Shown here: positions 10,801 through 18,090 of the stretch, piece after piece
Numbering within the stretch: the first letter of the stretch is position 1
Layout of the letters: each line of letters opens with the position of its first letter
Assembly: GCA_905235855.1 (NCBI GenBank)
Contig: CAJONE010000001.1
Span: forward strand, 1 to 64,000
DNA length: 64,000 nt
Source of the DNA: an uncultured Bacteroidales bacterium
GTDB taxonomy: Bacteria; Bacteroidota; Bacteroidia; Bacteroidales; P3
Direction of reading: 5' to 3'
Notes under the pieces: model-generated
Told to the model about the DNA's origin: nothing
The model's database searches: none
The model's input: only the letters and a program-made list of their open reading frames with translations
Made by a program: the position numbers and the translations under genes

Positions 10801-12649
10801 GCCGCAGGTGGTGAAACTCGACATGGTCTACAAACTGGTAATGGGCGTATGCGAAGAACAGACCGCACGCTTCCTGCATTCAGAATGGGACGATGCCACC
10901 CAATGCCTGTATGTACGCAACGTATATCACCCCATCTACAGCGACCAAAAGCTTTGCCTTAAAGCCATTGGCAGTGCTAACGATGCTATCTCCTACTCTC
11001 TCGATGCCCCTAATCGCAAACGCATCGGTCTGAAACTCAACTTGGAGGCGAATAGCCATTGCGAGGCGGCCTTTGTGCTGTCGCTCGATCCGACAAACTC
11101 GGCCAACTCCATTGCCGACATAAACGACGAATTCGGGCGCGTGCAGCGTTTTTGGGACGAAAAACTCGGCTATATCCAAGTAGACACGCCCGACCGCTCG
11201 TTCAACTATATGCTGAATCGCTGGTATCTGTATCAGGTTTATTCGTCACGCCTGTATGCCCGTGCTGGATTCTATCAGGTCGGTGGCGCCACAGGTTTCC
11301 GCGACCAGCTGCAGGACGTTATGAGTGTACTGTACAGCGACCCCGCCTACGCACGTTGCCAGATTCTCGACCATGCGGCACACCAGTTCGCCGAAGGCGA
11401 CGTGCTTCACTGGTGGCACGAAAGCATGCACCTCGGTGCACGCACAACTTTCAGCGACGACTATCTTTGGCTGCTTTTTGTCACCTATCGCTATGTGAAA
11501 GTAACTGGAGACGAAAGCATTCTCAGCGAGCCAGTACCTTTCTGCCAAGCCGACCAGCTTGCGCCTAACGAAAACGAGCGCTGCATGAACTACGTCAGCG
11601 GAAAGACTGGCGAAAACGACCCCGCCCTTGAATATGCCACCCTCTACGAGCATCTGCGGCGTGCCGTGAACCGCTCGATGAACCGCATCGGCTCGCACGG
11701 ACTTCCGCTTATGGGCTGCGGCGACTGGAACGACGGCATGTCGTCTGTTGGCTGCGGCGGCAAAGGTGAGAGCGTATGGGTCGCATTCTTCCTGGCCGAC
11801 CTACTGCCCAAGATGGAAGAACTCACCCAGATGATGCCCGGTGCCGACTTGAGCTACTGCGGCGAACTCGCCGACTTCCGCTCGCGCATCGTCAAGGCCC
11901 TGCAAAGTTCGGCCTGGGATGGAGCATGGTTTCTCCGCGCCTACTACGACAATGGCGATCCGATGGGCTCGCGCAACAACACCGAGTGCCAGATCGACCT
12001 CATCTCACAGGCTTGGAGCATCCTCACCGATGTAGCCACTCACGAACAAAAAGAAAGCGTGATGCGCGAAACCGATAACCGCCTCGTCAACCGCGAGCAT
12101 GAGATTATTCAGCTTCTCTCCCCACCTTTCAAACAGTCGCAACCCTCACCAGGCTACATAATGAACTACCCCGAAGGCGTGCGTGAAAACGGCGGCCAAT
12201 ACACTCACGGTGCCATGTGGTATATCATGGCTCAACTGAAAGAAGGACGTTACGATATGGCCTATTTCCTATACTCGCTTATCAATCCGATTCACCGCAC
12301 ACAAACGCTGGCCGACGTGCTCAAATACAAAGTCGAACCTTATTGCATCGCGGCCGACATCTACTCTAACCCGCAGCATCCGGGGCGCGGCGGCTGGACA
12401 TGGTATACCGGCTCTGCCTCGTGGGCCTACAAAACCGGCATTGAAAACATACTCGGCCTACACAAAAACGGCAACCAGCTCACCATCGCACCTTGTGTGC
12501 CTTCGGAATGGAACAACTTTACCGTCCGATACCGTTACGGCAGCAGTACCTACGTCATCCGATACCAGCGCGGTTCGAATGCCATGCCCATACCTACAAC
12601 CATCGAACTTATTGACGACGGCAAAGAACATGAAGTAACGGTAAACTGA
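4808..12649 (+). CDS. ndvB: NdvB-type cyclic beta-1,2-glucan synthase (GT84 / transglycosylase / GH94)
   Basis: A 2613-residue membrane enzyme, close to the length of rhizobial NdvB/Chv proteins. Membrane segments lie near residues 264-310, 715-737, 756-778, 868-882 and 891-915. Between the first two is a GT84 glycosyltransferase with DTDTEL (about 523-528) and HRWTRGDWQ (about 671-679), which should build the beta-1,2-glucan chain from UDP-glucose. Residues about 960-1340 match the glycoamylase-like region (GYDYGSHTLLPYHY, YAHHQGM) now known to perform the cyclising transglycosylation (GH189). The rest carries two carbohydrate-binding modules and a C-terminal GH94 phosphorylase-like domain (GGATGFRDQLQDVM near 2159, HWWHE near 2201, GDWNDGM near 2305 with the expected catalytic Asp) that sets product length. 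All domains look intact. The ATG at 4808 has a TTG directly before it. Cyclic glucans act in the periplasm, in osmoadaptation or host contact. Confidence 0.85.
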   Translation: MKSTYGLFKEGVKRITHYYMLLVDETKNQRTVGSTNEWVLDNYYIISEQEKLMKQELIGLERGGWKIERKRLKVLSDLLKAYLKRCHWQIDKNLMFRYLTQVQVGQKDYLNYREVYALLPLMKCELIVALGELCAELKSDNAHHYKVTEKPSMERLDKAAKQNLKMMNIFNSLKKMTKLPLAELIERISYSEKMLCAEKSGMYEQMYDKTKEDYRSKIVRNCKKAKVKEFDYVKGLVERADAKCEHVGWELFPPKKWAARSKAYVWIVTLCTLAIASCLALLFMPSWWMALLFAIVFVLPASQVVIDLFNRMLYRIHKPRGTFRLKFKDGLLPEEYATMVIMPTILKNRQKTEQLLEQLEVYYLSNINRGEGHLANNSDTTVSARQNLYYTLIGDAAAYDKENAPWDDEVVQAGISKVKELNEKYGAPIFNFVYRRRAWSEGEGCWLGHERKRGALLHFNDLLLGSTSDEEKAKRFRCETISAWRKAWNTSGQWQADGVLPTQGQQAANQFDGCPIQFIITLDTDTELVLYSAQKLIGAMAHPLNRAKLSDDGRKVVSGYGIMQPRVNVDVEVTNKSRYAQLFAGLGGLDVYTTASFELYQDIFNEGSFCGKGIYDLRVFQKVLKGTFPENLILSHDLIEGCHIRCGLINDVELFDDNPSNYIDDAKRHHRWTRGDWQIKDWLKNKVHNEKGECVKNQISTIGRWKIFDNLRRSLMNLSLLVLITVGFAMSLYAVAGDRSDTFADTQSMVPAVWQSAAFAFTVIALIVVSLPILFFLMEQMARLPHIGKRYKYYMTLMRGMWVVVCRSVVQFAIIPKEAWMYTDAIVRSCYRMRFSHRNLLNWVPSDEASKTTKGTLADYMVKFWFNYVCAAAIATIAWFSAFGVHPSPFSWLTVAAGAFCVVSWCGAPFLMYWLGKKLPGTNKSLTAAEMDEVKQTAAETWHFFDTMLSEETNWLIPDNYQLNREKKTDYKTSPTNIGYSLTAVVSAAELGFISRKEAVARIEHIIDTAVKLEKWHGHLFNWYDIHTLKALPHFFISTCDSGNFVACLYVVKGFLMDPHTDQSTHKTVEQREEALLAKIIRLIDNCDFTKLYNPELDVFSIGYDYGSHTLLPYHYNNFASEARLTSFLTIAQGDAPYKHWFCLDKTLVQYKGYKGVASWYGTLFEYFMPFIFLPTYRHTLMDETYSFAIRAQRAFIRNIEASAMRAGQARKLPWGISETAYNELDDAQNYKYHAFGVPYLKFQNTTPDRIVISPYSSLMTIGVDDRAVYDNMQRFKALNMIDGKSDDGGGFGFFESYDEEDHVPVYAHYAHHQGMILASLANYLADNCLQRYFMQEPAMRSMETLLKEKAQVKPYIDLKVTQYKRYQYSKTQSESDARDYDNIAKVPEIGVISNGQYTVLLNDRGSGFSRYQNVMLNRYRKISSDHYGIYLFVRNLRTDRLWSATYAPLDEMPKSYHVNFASDKISFSRIDDDVETKTEITVLKDRSAEIRRYTFTNNTNRDIDLEITSYGEVVLSTAAEDESHRVFNSMKIHSEYDSEHESLLFSRPASHGSRNFMLHKLWIEDDPNETAPILNYQIVEYETSRLKFLGRGGSLKHADIIESHRTLTNTIGTTLDPVMSMRRRIHIASGKKVEAYLLTAFAKAREQLLQLTERYQTSVDVEHAFKTASVFNNMRTDLSLLKGSQMRLYNSICKYMAQTATLGNERQAILACNTLSQSGLWRFGISGDLTILLLEVDRLEKSGFAKELLRAFEYFKIHGLLLDLVIINDAKGPDRDSLTHFIRNMSNTEHLWSTHSDAGRVYVLDGESISEAERTLLHTVARLTFNTREGLTLEQQIHALEEANQHYQDKEEYPMLKPGKHFRVWSSLDFYNQYGGFDNNGHDYVVTNTNTPMPWVNVIANQKFGCVISSTMSGFTFAYNAQQFKLTGWSNDIVRDPASEMLLINKWQFVPATARHGQGFSAFDAEYADLKVSVRVFVPVDKMEKYYQIKIENKGDEPQVVKLDMVYKLVMGVCEEQTARFLHSEWDDATQCLYVRNVYHPIYSDQKLCLKAIGSANDAISYSLDAPNRKRIGLKLNLEANSHCEAAFVLSLDPTNSANSIADINDEFGRVQRFWDEKLGYIQVDTPDRSFNYMLNRWYLYQVYSSRLYARAGFYQVGGATGFRDQLQDVMSVLYSDPAYARCQILDHAAHQFAEGDVLHWWHESMHLGARTTFSDDYLWLLFVTYRYVKVTGDESILSEPVPFCQADQLAPNENERCMNYVSGKTGENDPALEYATLYEHLRRAVNRSMNRIGSHGLPLMGCGDWNDGMSSVGCGGKGESVWVAFFLADLLPKMEELTQMMPGADLSYCGELADFRSRIVKALQSSAWDGAWFLRAYYDNGDPMGSRNNTECQIDLISQAWSILTDVATHEQKESVMRETDNRLVNREHEIIQLLSPPFKQSQPSPGYIMNYPEGVRENGGQYTHGAMWYIMAQLKEGRYDMAYFLYSLINPIHRTQTLADVLKYKVEPYCIAADIYSNPQHPGRGGWTWYTGSASWAYKTGIENILGLHKNGNQLTIAPCVPSEWNNFTVRYRYGSSTYVIRYQRGSNAMPIPTTIELIDDGKEHEVTVN

Positions 12650-12742
12650 CCTTTACAAACAAAATCCGGTAGCGGCTGTGCAACACAGAACAGCGGTATC
12701 GACCTGGATTCCATATCGGAAACGACTATAGGGCGAGAAACA

Positions 12743-12776
12743 ATCCGACGCGGCTATTACAATTGCCGTGTCGGAT
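12743..12776. other. Hairpin in a convergent intergenic region
   Basis: A 12-bp stem with one G-T pair (12743-12754 with 12765-12776) and a 10-base loop, lying between the stops of two converging genes. It has no T-run on either side, so it is at best an atypical terminator or an mRNA 3'-end stabiliser. Confidence 0.35.
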
Positions 12777-12831
12777 CCATGCCCCCCCGAACTTGCCAAT
12801 TAGCCATATAAAAGCAGGATGGTTAAATGCA

Positions 12832-13773
12832 CTACCATTTATGCCCGCCCTCGCCGCAATCAGGAATATCGGCTTCCAAAAGGCGCGTACACCCCCAAAA
12901 ACACCATGAGCCGATATGCTTCAGCGACTGCGGAAAACGGACACTGCGCAGGGACATGCACCCGCTGAAAGCGGCATCGCCTATATATTCAACTCCGTCG
13001 GGAAGATACACATCGACCAACGAGCTACACTCCATAAAAGCGTTGTCGCCAATATAATGCAACGCCGATGGAAACCGTACACTGGCAAGAGACCGGCATT
13101 TGCCAAAAGCGCGTTGGTATATGCTATCAACCCCGTCGGGAAGGGTTACTGACGTCAGCGAAACACATCCAAGAAATGCCTCGTACTGCACAGCTTTTAA
13201 CGACTTGGGAAATGTGACCTGCGAAAGACTACGGCACTTGCGGAACGCTCCGTCGCCAATGACCGTGACACCGTCAGGAACAGCCACCGAGACCAGACTC
13301 GAACAACGCGAGAACATGCCGTTGGGAATCTCTTTGAGCGACGACGGCAACCGAACTGTTTTCAAACCGGCACATCGACTGAAAACACTCTTCCCAATAT
13401 CGGAGATGCCGTCAGCTATGGAGACTTCTGTTATTCCATCGCAATGCTTTAATGATTTCTTGTGAATTGCCGTCACGGTGAATTTATGTCCGTGGAAACG
13501 GACAGTGTCGGGAATCGTGAGTGCACCGTCGCCCTGAAAATCACGGTGGCCAAAACCGTACAGTTCGACTGTGCTGGTGTTTGCGTTGGTGACTACATAT
13601 TTCAGAACCTGCCCCGTTGGACACTCGGCACGTATGGTGTCGCCATAAAAAAACTCCTCCTTTTCGGCATTGCGACACGAGACTAACATCAGGCAAACCG
13701 AAGCAACCAGAAACGCGAAACCTGACAGCCGGAAACGACAACAACCAACTACAGAAAAATTTGGATTAGCCAT
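12832..13773 (-). CDS. BspA-type leucine-rich-repeat lipoprotein
   Basis: A 313-residue predicted lipoprotein. The signal peptide ends in the lipobox LVSC at about residues 30-33. Residues about 100-305 hold BspA/TpLRR repeats of about 23 residues with the pattern 'LPDGVxxIGxxAFxxCxSLxxVxFP', repeated at least eight times. This fold is used by Bacteroidetes and Treponema for surface adhesion or protein binding. I start at MANPNF (13773); an alternative ATG sits three codons earlier at 13782. Either start overlaps the stop of the aminotransferase gene (13766), so translation of the two is probably coupled, which is odd for such unrelated products. Ligand unknown. Confidence 0.75.
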   Translation of the reverse strand: MANPNFSVVGCCRFRLSGFAFLVASVCLMLVSCRNAEKEEFFYGDTIRAECPTGQVLKYVVTNANTSTVELYGFGHRDFQGDGALTIPDTVRFHGHKFTVTAIHKKSLKHCDGITEVSIADGISDIGKSVFSRCAGLKTVRLPSSLKEIPNGMFSRCSSLVSVAVPDGVTVIGDGAFRKCRSLSQVTFPKSLKAVQYEAFLGCVSLTSVTLPDGVDSIYQRAFGKCRSLASVRFPSALHYIGDNAFMECSSLVDVYLPDGVEYIGDAAFSGCMSLRSVRFPQSLKHIGSWCFWGCTRLLEADIPDCGEGGHKW

Positions 13774-14968
13774 TGATAGCATCTCTAATTTTAGTAAGAG
13801 CCTCCGCAAGCATCGGACGCGGACAGCCGATGTTAAGCCTGAAGCAGTTGCGGTAAGCATTGCCGCCAAAGGAAGTGCCATCGTTGAGGGCCACTTTGGC
13901 AATATCCAGCAACCTGCGCGAAATCTCCTCATGGGTATAGCCGTATGCGGCGAAATCGAGCCACACCAGATAGGAGGCCTGCGGCAGTACAGCCTTGAGC
14001 TGCGGCATATTGTCGGTCAAAAAACGACGGACAAATGAAACATTTCCCTCCAAATAACGCACCATCTGTGAAAGCCACCCAGCACCATGCCTAAAAGCGG
14101 CCTCCGCGCCGACGTATGCGAAGATATTGCCACTTGCCACACCGTTGCCGTCAAGATAGGCATGAAACCGCTTACGGATATCAGCATTGTATGTGTACGA
14201 TACCGAACTGCCGAGTCCTGCAATATTGAACGTCTTGCTGGGAGCCATAAACATAATGGATATATCAGATGCCTCAGGGCTGACCGTCGGGAAAGATGTG
14301 TGACGAAAAGCCGGTAAGGTCAAGTCAGCATGGATTTCGTCGGATACAACCAACACGCCATAACGATGGCATATTTCGGCTATGCGGCGCAAATCATCGG
14401 GCGACCACACCGTGCCGCCAGGATTGTGCGGATTGGAGAGTATCATGAGTTTGCAATCTTGAGCATAACGCTCTAAAACATCAAAATCGATTTTGAACTG
14501 GCCGAAAATGTCATCCTCGTTATGTCGCTCCAGCTCGGGCACTATCGAAAGCGGACAATGCACCAATTGCCGACCGCCAGCTGCTGGTATAGTCAAAAAA
14601 GGTGGATAGACCGGAGTGGTGACGAGCACCTTGTCACCAGGCTGCGTGAAAGCTTGCATGACAAACGATATACCAGCCACTATACCCGGGATAAAATGCA
14701 GTTCATTGGATGAGGCCTCGATTGCATACCGGCTGGAAAGCCACTTTATAACCGACTCGATGTAGGAATTTGAGGGAAAATGGTAGCCTAACACCTCATG
14801 CGAAAGCCTCTCGCGAAGAGCCTCGACAACAAAGTCGGGCGAGCGAAAATCCATATCGGCCACCCACATGGGCATAAGGTCGTCGCGCCCAAAGAAATGC
14901 GACAGACCATCGTATTTCACACAATCCGTGCCGCGACGCGAAACGGGGAGTTCAAAATCATAATTCAT
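13766..14968 (-). CDS. patB: MalY/PatB-family PLP aminotransferase (cystathionine beta-lyase type)
   Basis: A 400-residue fold-type I PLP enzyme. The N terminus (MNYDFELPVSRRGTDCVKYD, then LMPMWVADMDF) is the signature of MalY/PatB C-S lyases, which cleave cystathionine to homocysteine, pyruvate and ammonia. SNPHNPGG at about 195-202, SDEIHADL near 225 and the PLP lysine in SKTFNIAGLGSS near 250 are all present. I chose ATG 14968; an in-frame ATG at 14983 adds MKKSN. The gene is 288 bases from the divergent small-lipoprotein gene and overlaps the LRR lipoprotein gene downstream. Methionine biosynthesis or H2S-releasing activity is expected from the family; the physiological substrate is not shown. 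Confidence 0.8.
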   Translation of the reverse strand: MNYDFELPVSRRGTDCVKYDGLSHFFGRDDLMPMWVADMDFRSPDFVVEALRERLSHEVLGYHFPSNSYIESVIKWLSSRYAIEASSNELHFIPGIVAGISFVMQAFTQPGDKVLVTTPVYPPFLTIPAAGGRQLVHCPLSIVPELERHNEDDIFGQFKIDFDVLERYAQDCKLMILSNPHNPGGTVWSPDDLRRIAEICHRYGVLVVSDEIHADLTLPAFRHTSFPTVSPEASDISIMFMAPSKTFNIAGLGSSVSYTYNADIRKRFHAYLDGNGVASGNIFAYVGAEAAFRHGAGWLSQMVRYLEGNVSFVRRFLTDNMPQLKAVLPQASYLVWLDFAAYGYTHEEISRRLLDIAKVALNDGTSFGGNAYRNCFRLNIGCPRPMLAEALTKIRDAING

Positions 14969-15093
14969 ATTGCTTTTTTTCATAACCACACAAACAACCA
15001 AAGCGATTACGGACAATTGCACAAAGATGGCCTGCTGACTGCCCTAAAACCGTAAACAAACGTTTGCTGACAACCTTGTAAATTTGTCCGTTG

Positions 15094-15101
15094 CAAAAAT
15101 A
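15094..15101 (-). promoter_or_regulatory. -7 box for the aminotransferase-LRR unit
   Basis: The minus strand reads TATTTTTG, matching TAnnTTTG, about 110-130 bases before the aminotransferase start. No clear -33 box was found. Confidence 0.35.
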
Positions 15102-15137
15102 AGCATTTTAGCCGAATTGGTGAAAAATTCTTAAATT

Positions 15138-15169
15138 CTTGGATATGCAAAAAAAAACTCGTTACTTTG
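15138..15169 (+). promoter_or_regulatory. Possible promoter of the small lipoprotein gene
   Basis: CTTG at 15138-15141 is followed 20 bases later by TTACTTTG (15162-15169), a near match to TTTG-N19/20-TAnnTTTG with one mismatch in each box. It lies about 87 bases before the lipoprotein ATG. Confidence 0.35.
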
Positions 15170-15255
15170 TAAAAAGTTTGAGGTGAAATTATAAACCGCA
15201 CAATGTTTATAAACTCTTTGTGCCACAATTAGATATAAACCTAAAACACAGCAAT

Positions 15256-15456
15256 ATGAAAAAAGGATTACGCATAGTTGCATCGGCTTTGATTCTGGTG
15301 GGAATGATTGTAGTGTGCGGCACCACAACGTCGTGCAAGAGTTCGGAGGGCGAGGTTATGTACCAAACCCACCACCAAAGCACCAAAACAATCAACAAAA
15401 ACTATCGTGTCAAGGGTACAAACGACCGCAATAAACAGACCTACCGCTCATATTGA
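15256..15456 (+). CDS. Small hypothetical lipoprotein
   Basis: A 66-residue protein. The frame opens slightly earlier, but the ATG at 15256 begins a lipoprotein signal (MKKGLRIVASALILVGMIVV) ending in a Thr-Thr-Ser-Cys lipobox near residue 27. The mature part is about 40 residues of polar sequence (SSEGEVMYQTHHQS, NKNYRVKGTNDRNKQ) without a recognisable domain. Small SPII-processed proteins like this are common in Bacteroidales. It lies 39 bases before the upstream ATG and about 117 bases before the preferred start of the thioredoxin-like gene, with a terminator-like hairpin between. Confidence 0.6.
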   Translation: MKKGLRIVASALILVGMIVVCGTTTSCKSSEGEVMYQTHHQSTKTINKNYRVKGTNDRNKQTYRSY

Positions 15457-15561
15457 ACTGGCTCATTGGGATAAACACGGACAAACGGATAAATATGGCC
15501 ATCCTGAAATCCCACTATCCTTGTAATCCATCATCCAACCGCCAAAAAAACTTTCCTATAT

Positions 15562-15588
15562 GGAGTGGCACAATGGGAGTGCCACTCC
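15562..15588 (+). promoter_or_regulatory. Perfect hairpin spanning the thioredoxin-like gene start
   Basis: Stem GGAGTGGCA / TGCCACTCC (9 bp, no mismatch) with a 9-base loop that contains the ATG at 15573, followed by TTTTATTGTTTATTGTT. By shape it is an intrinsic terminator for the small lipoprotein gene, yet the thioredoxin-like signal peptide is encoded through and just after it. Confidence 0.5.
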
Positions 15589-16490
15589 TTTTATTGTTTA
15601 TTGTTCTTACCTGTGGCATCACGTTTGGACAGGAAAATTACACCCTTAACGGACGGGGGGCTAAAAGTTTGGGCAAAAGTGTAACTCTCACGGTATACGA
15701 CAGCGAGAGCAGCAGCCATAGCCGGACGAAGCGCGTGAAAGACGGTGAATTCGTCTTTTCGGGTCACTTAAGTAAACCATGTGTGGCAGAGATGACATTT
15801 GCCAATGGGCAAAACCTATACCTGTACCTTGAGCCAGTGGAGATGAACGTGGAGGTCAACGCGGACGACCTGGAGCATTCGCCAGTCACCGGATCGCGCA
15901 CCAACAGCCAGTATCGCTATGCTATGGAAAACAGCGGCACAGGCAAGTCTCTTGCCTCATACATTCAAGAAAACAGAAATTCTCCTATATCAGCTTTCGT
16001 TCTCTTCAGGCAGATGCGCAACATGGAAATCCAGGATGTCGAAAAACTGTTTCGGACACTCGACAGCACGGGGGCACGCTGCTATCACTATCTCGCCATA
16101 AAAAACCACATAGACGAATCGGTGGCTCTTTCGGAGGGGAATCCCCTACCCGACTTTGAATTTATTGCCAACGGGAAAAGCATACGCTTTGCCGAATGCA
16201 TACGGAACGACACTATGACAGTCCTTTTCTTCGGTGCCCAATGGTGCGACATCTGCCAACGCGACCTTGCTGCCGTCAAACGGTTGTGCGGCGACAGCGT
16301 AACATGCATCATCATTGATTTAGACTCTGACCGTCGAGGTTGGGATGCCCCTTACATCTCAAAACTTGATATCGCCCACCTGCCTTTTATCATATTGCTT
16401 GACCCAAAAGGGCGAATCCTTGCACGTGACGTGAGAATCTGGGAACTGGAACGCCATATCAATGACATCATCCACCAAGAAAATCCGTAA
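15573..16490 (+). CDS. Exported DUF4369 / TlpA-like thioredoxin-fold protein
   Basis: About 305 residues. The signal peptide is MGVPLLLLFIVLTCGITFG, cut before QENYTL. Residues about 22-115 resemble the DUF4369 domain that precedes TlpA-type thioredoxins in Bacteroidetes (GRGAKSLGKSVTLTVYDSES). The C-terminal half is a thioredoxin fold with the redox motif WCDIC (VLFFGAQWCDICQRDLAAVK) at about residue 226 and the cis-proline region AHLPFIILLDPKG near 270. Expected role: periplasmic thiol-disulfide exchange or cytochrome maturation. The start is uncertain: an ATG at 15495 adds 26 residues with basic charge, and the preferred ATG sits in the loop of a perfect hairpin. Confidence 0.65.
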   Translation: MGVPLLLLFIVLTCGITFGQENYTLNGRGAKSLGKSVTLTVYDSESSSHSRTKRVKDGEFVFSGHLSKPCVAEMTFANGQNLYLYLEPVEMNVEVNADDLEHSPVTGSRTNSQYRYAMENSGTGKSLASYIQENRNSPISAFVLFRQMRNMEIQDVEKLFRTLDSTGARCYHYLAIKNHIDESVALSEGNPLPDFEFIANGKSIRFAECIRNDTMTVLFFGAQWCDICQRDLAAVKRLCGDSVTCIIIDLDSDRRGWDAPYISKLDIAHLPFIILLDPKGRILARDVRIWELERHINDIIHQENP

Positions 16491-16538
16491 TAGAAATCTA
16501 TTGGAAAGCACATGGCCACCCCACTCACGCAGATATGC

Positions 16539-17051
16539 TTACGCCTGTGGCCGAAGCGGTTTCTGCCGCAACACACCCTTGTAAAGTCCATGTGTGCAAA
16601 AACCCGCTGCCAGATAGCCGCGCTGCGAATAATAGCTATTGAGAAAATCATTGTCGACAGCACAGTCAAGGCGTAAGTATTCTTTTCGCATATCGAGAGC
16701 AAGCATCGAACAATGGTGAAGAAATATGTCACCAACCGGCTCGTGCCAGCCAACTGCGGAAGCGAAATTATGCAGATATAGGGCTGTCGCCCCATCGTCG
16801 GGCCATCGGTCATCGTCCTCTTTGAGCACAGCTGCGCATACCACTTTGGAACTCGTATCGTCGACAAGAACATATAGCTGACCAACACGCTGTTTCTCAA
16901 CATAGTAGTCTATGGGAAATCTTTCGAGATATGCAGTCACATTCCACTGGCGTATACCATTGCCGTCCATCCATGCCATACGCTCTACAACAAGATTGTA
17001 CAGCACGTGGGCATCGTCGGGAGAACCCTTGCGGAACGAATAGGTTGACAT
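16539..17051 (-). CDS. GNAT-family N-acetyltransferase
   Basis: A 170-residue single-domain protein. RKGSPDDAHVLYNLVVERMA at the N terminus is the usual beta1-alpha1 of GNAT enzymes, QLYVLVDDTSSKVVCAAVL gives beta2-beta3, ALYLHNFAS is beta4, and the C terminus (DNDFLNSYYSQRGYLAAG) is the typical beta5-alpha4 'YYxxxGF' region. The acetyl-CoA loop is poorly conserved (PVGDIFLHHCS in place of RGxGxG/A), so catalytic competence and substrate are open. It lies 60 bases downstream of miaA on the same strand and may share its transcript. Confidence 0.65.
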   Translation of the reverse strand: MSTYSFRKGSPDDAHVLYNLVVERMAWMDGNGIRQWNVTAYLERFPIDYYVEKQRVGQLYVLVDDTSSKVVCAAVLKEDDDRWPDDGATALYLHNFASAVGWHEPVGDIFLHHCSMLALDMRKEYLRLDCAVDNDFLNSYYSQRGYLAAGFCTHGLYKGVLRQKPLRPQA

Positions 17052-17111
17052 GTTTTTTTACTTGACAGTTTGGTTTTTTACAAAATATTTTCGAAGAAAA
17101 ACTGGAACACA

Positions 17112-18026
17112 CTACTGCGATAGCCATGAAATGGTTGTCTTGACTTTTTCATCAAGTGGCATCAGGCCATCGAGCCAGTTTATCTTCACCCCGTTGCGCT
17201 CCATACGGCGAAACCATGTCATCTGCCGCTTAGAAAAGCGGCGAATGTCTGTGAAAAGGTCCTCGAACATCTGTTCAGCACTGATTTTGCCTTGAAGATA
17301 GAGAGTCACGTGGCGATATTCGAGACCATACCGCAACAATCTTTCTGGCGGAACGCCATGTTTGAGCAACGTCTCCACCTCATCGACCATACCACCATCG
17401 AGACGCTGGCGAAGACGGGTTTCGATACGCCCAACCAACACATCACGTGGAAAGAATATGCCGACAACGACATGGTTTATCTCGGGTATTTTGGTGAAAG
17501 AATCGGGGTGATGGAGTTTGTATTCTTGTATCTCCAATGCACGGACCAGACGCTCACGGGTTTCGGTATCTGTGTGATTGTGCAGCTTTATCATAGAAGC
17601 GAGACGTGCGGTAAGTTCCTCGTCACTCCTCTCGGCAATGCTTTTGCGAAATTCCTCATCGACGGGAGCATCGGGCAACTCGTACTGTCGAACCACACCA
17701 TCGACATACAAACCCGTACCACCACACAGAATGGGTCGCCGTCCACGACCAATTATGCCATAGTAGGCCTTGCGGAAGTCGGTGAGAAACTGGTAGAGGT
17801 TATACTCATAACCGGCATCATGGATATCAATTAGATGATATGGGATAGTCGTCCCGCGCACCGTATAATCTGCCAAATCCTTGCCACTGCCTATGTCCAT
17901 GCCACGAAACACCTGCCGCGAGTCGGCGCTTATGATTTCGCCACCAATACGATAGGCCACCTCGGCAGCGAGTTCTGTCTTGCCGCTGGCGGTAGTGCCG
18001 GTTATTGTTAGAAGCGTGTTGTCCAT
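17112..18026 (-). CDS. miaA: tRNA dimethylallyltransferase MiaA
   Basis: A 304-residue enzyme that adds a dimethylallyl group to N6 of A37 in tRNAs reading UNN codons. The P-loop GTTASGKTELA lies at residues 9-19, DSRQVFRGMDIGSGK at 35-49 is the conserved tRNA/DMAPP-binding segment, and GGTGLYVDGV at about 101-110 is the family motif. The C-terminal QMTWFRR near 270 is also diagnostic. The second and third residues of the P-loop are Thr-Thr where most homologues have Pro-Thr. Length is normal. It is preceded by a strong terminator after the PorE-like gene, so it needs its own promoter, which I did not find. Confidence 0.92.
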   Translation of the reverse strand: MDNTLLTITGTTASGKTELAAEVAYRIGGEIISADSRQVFRGMDIGSGKDLADYTVRGTTIPYHLIDIHDAGYEYNLYQFLTDFRKAYYGIIGRGRRPILCGGTGLYVDGVVRQYELPDAPVDEEFRKSIAERSDEELTARLASMIKLHNHTDTETRERLVRALEIQEYKLHHPDSFTKIPEINHVVVGIFFPRDVLVGRIETRLRQRLDGGMVDEVETLLKHGVPPERLLRYGLEYRHVTLYLQGKISAEQMFEDLFTDIRRFSKRQMTWFRRMERNGVKINWLDGLMPLDEKVKTTISWLSQ

Positions 18027-18032
18027 GCTGCT

Positions 18033-18066
18033 AAAAAAGCGGGATATTGCATCTGCGTTATCCCGC
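18033..18066 (-). terminator. Rho-independent terminator after the PorE-like gene
   Basis: On the minus strand an 8-bp stem GCGGGATA / TATCCCGC with a 12-base loop is followed by TTTTTT. It lies about 25 bases after the stop of the 887-residue OmpA-family protein. Confidence 0.8.
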
Positions 18067-18090
18067 CCTCCTTATATCTGCTGAATTCAG

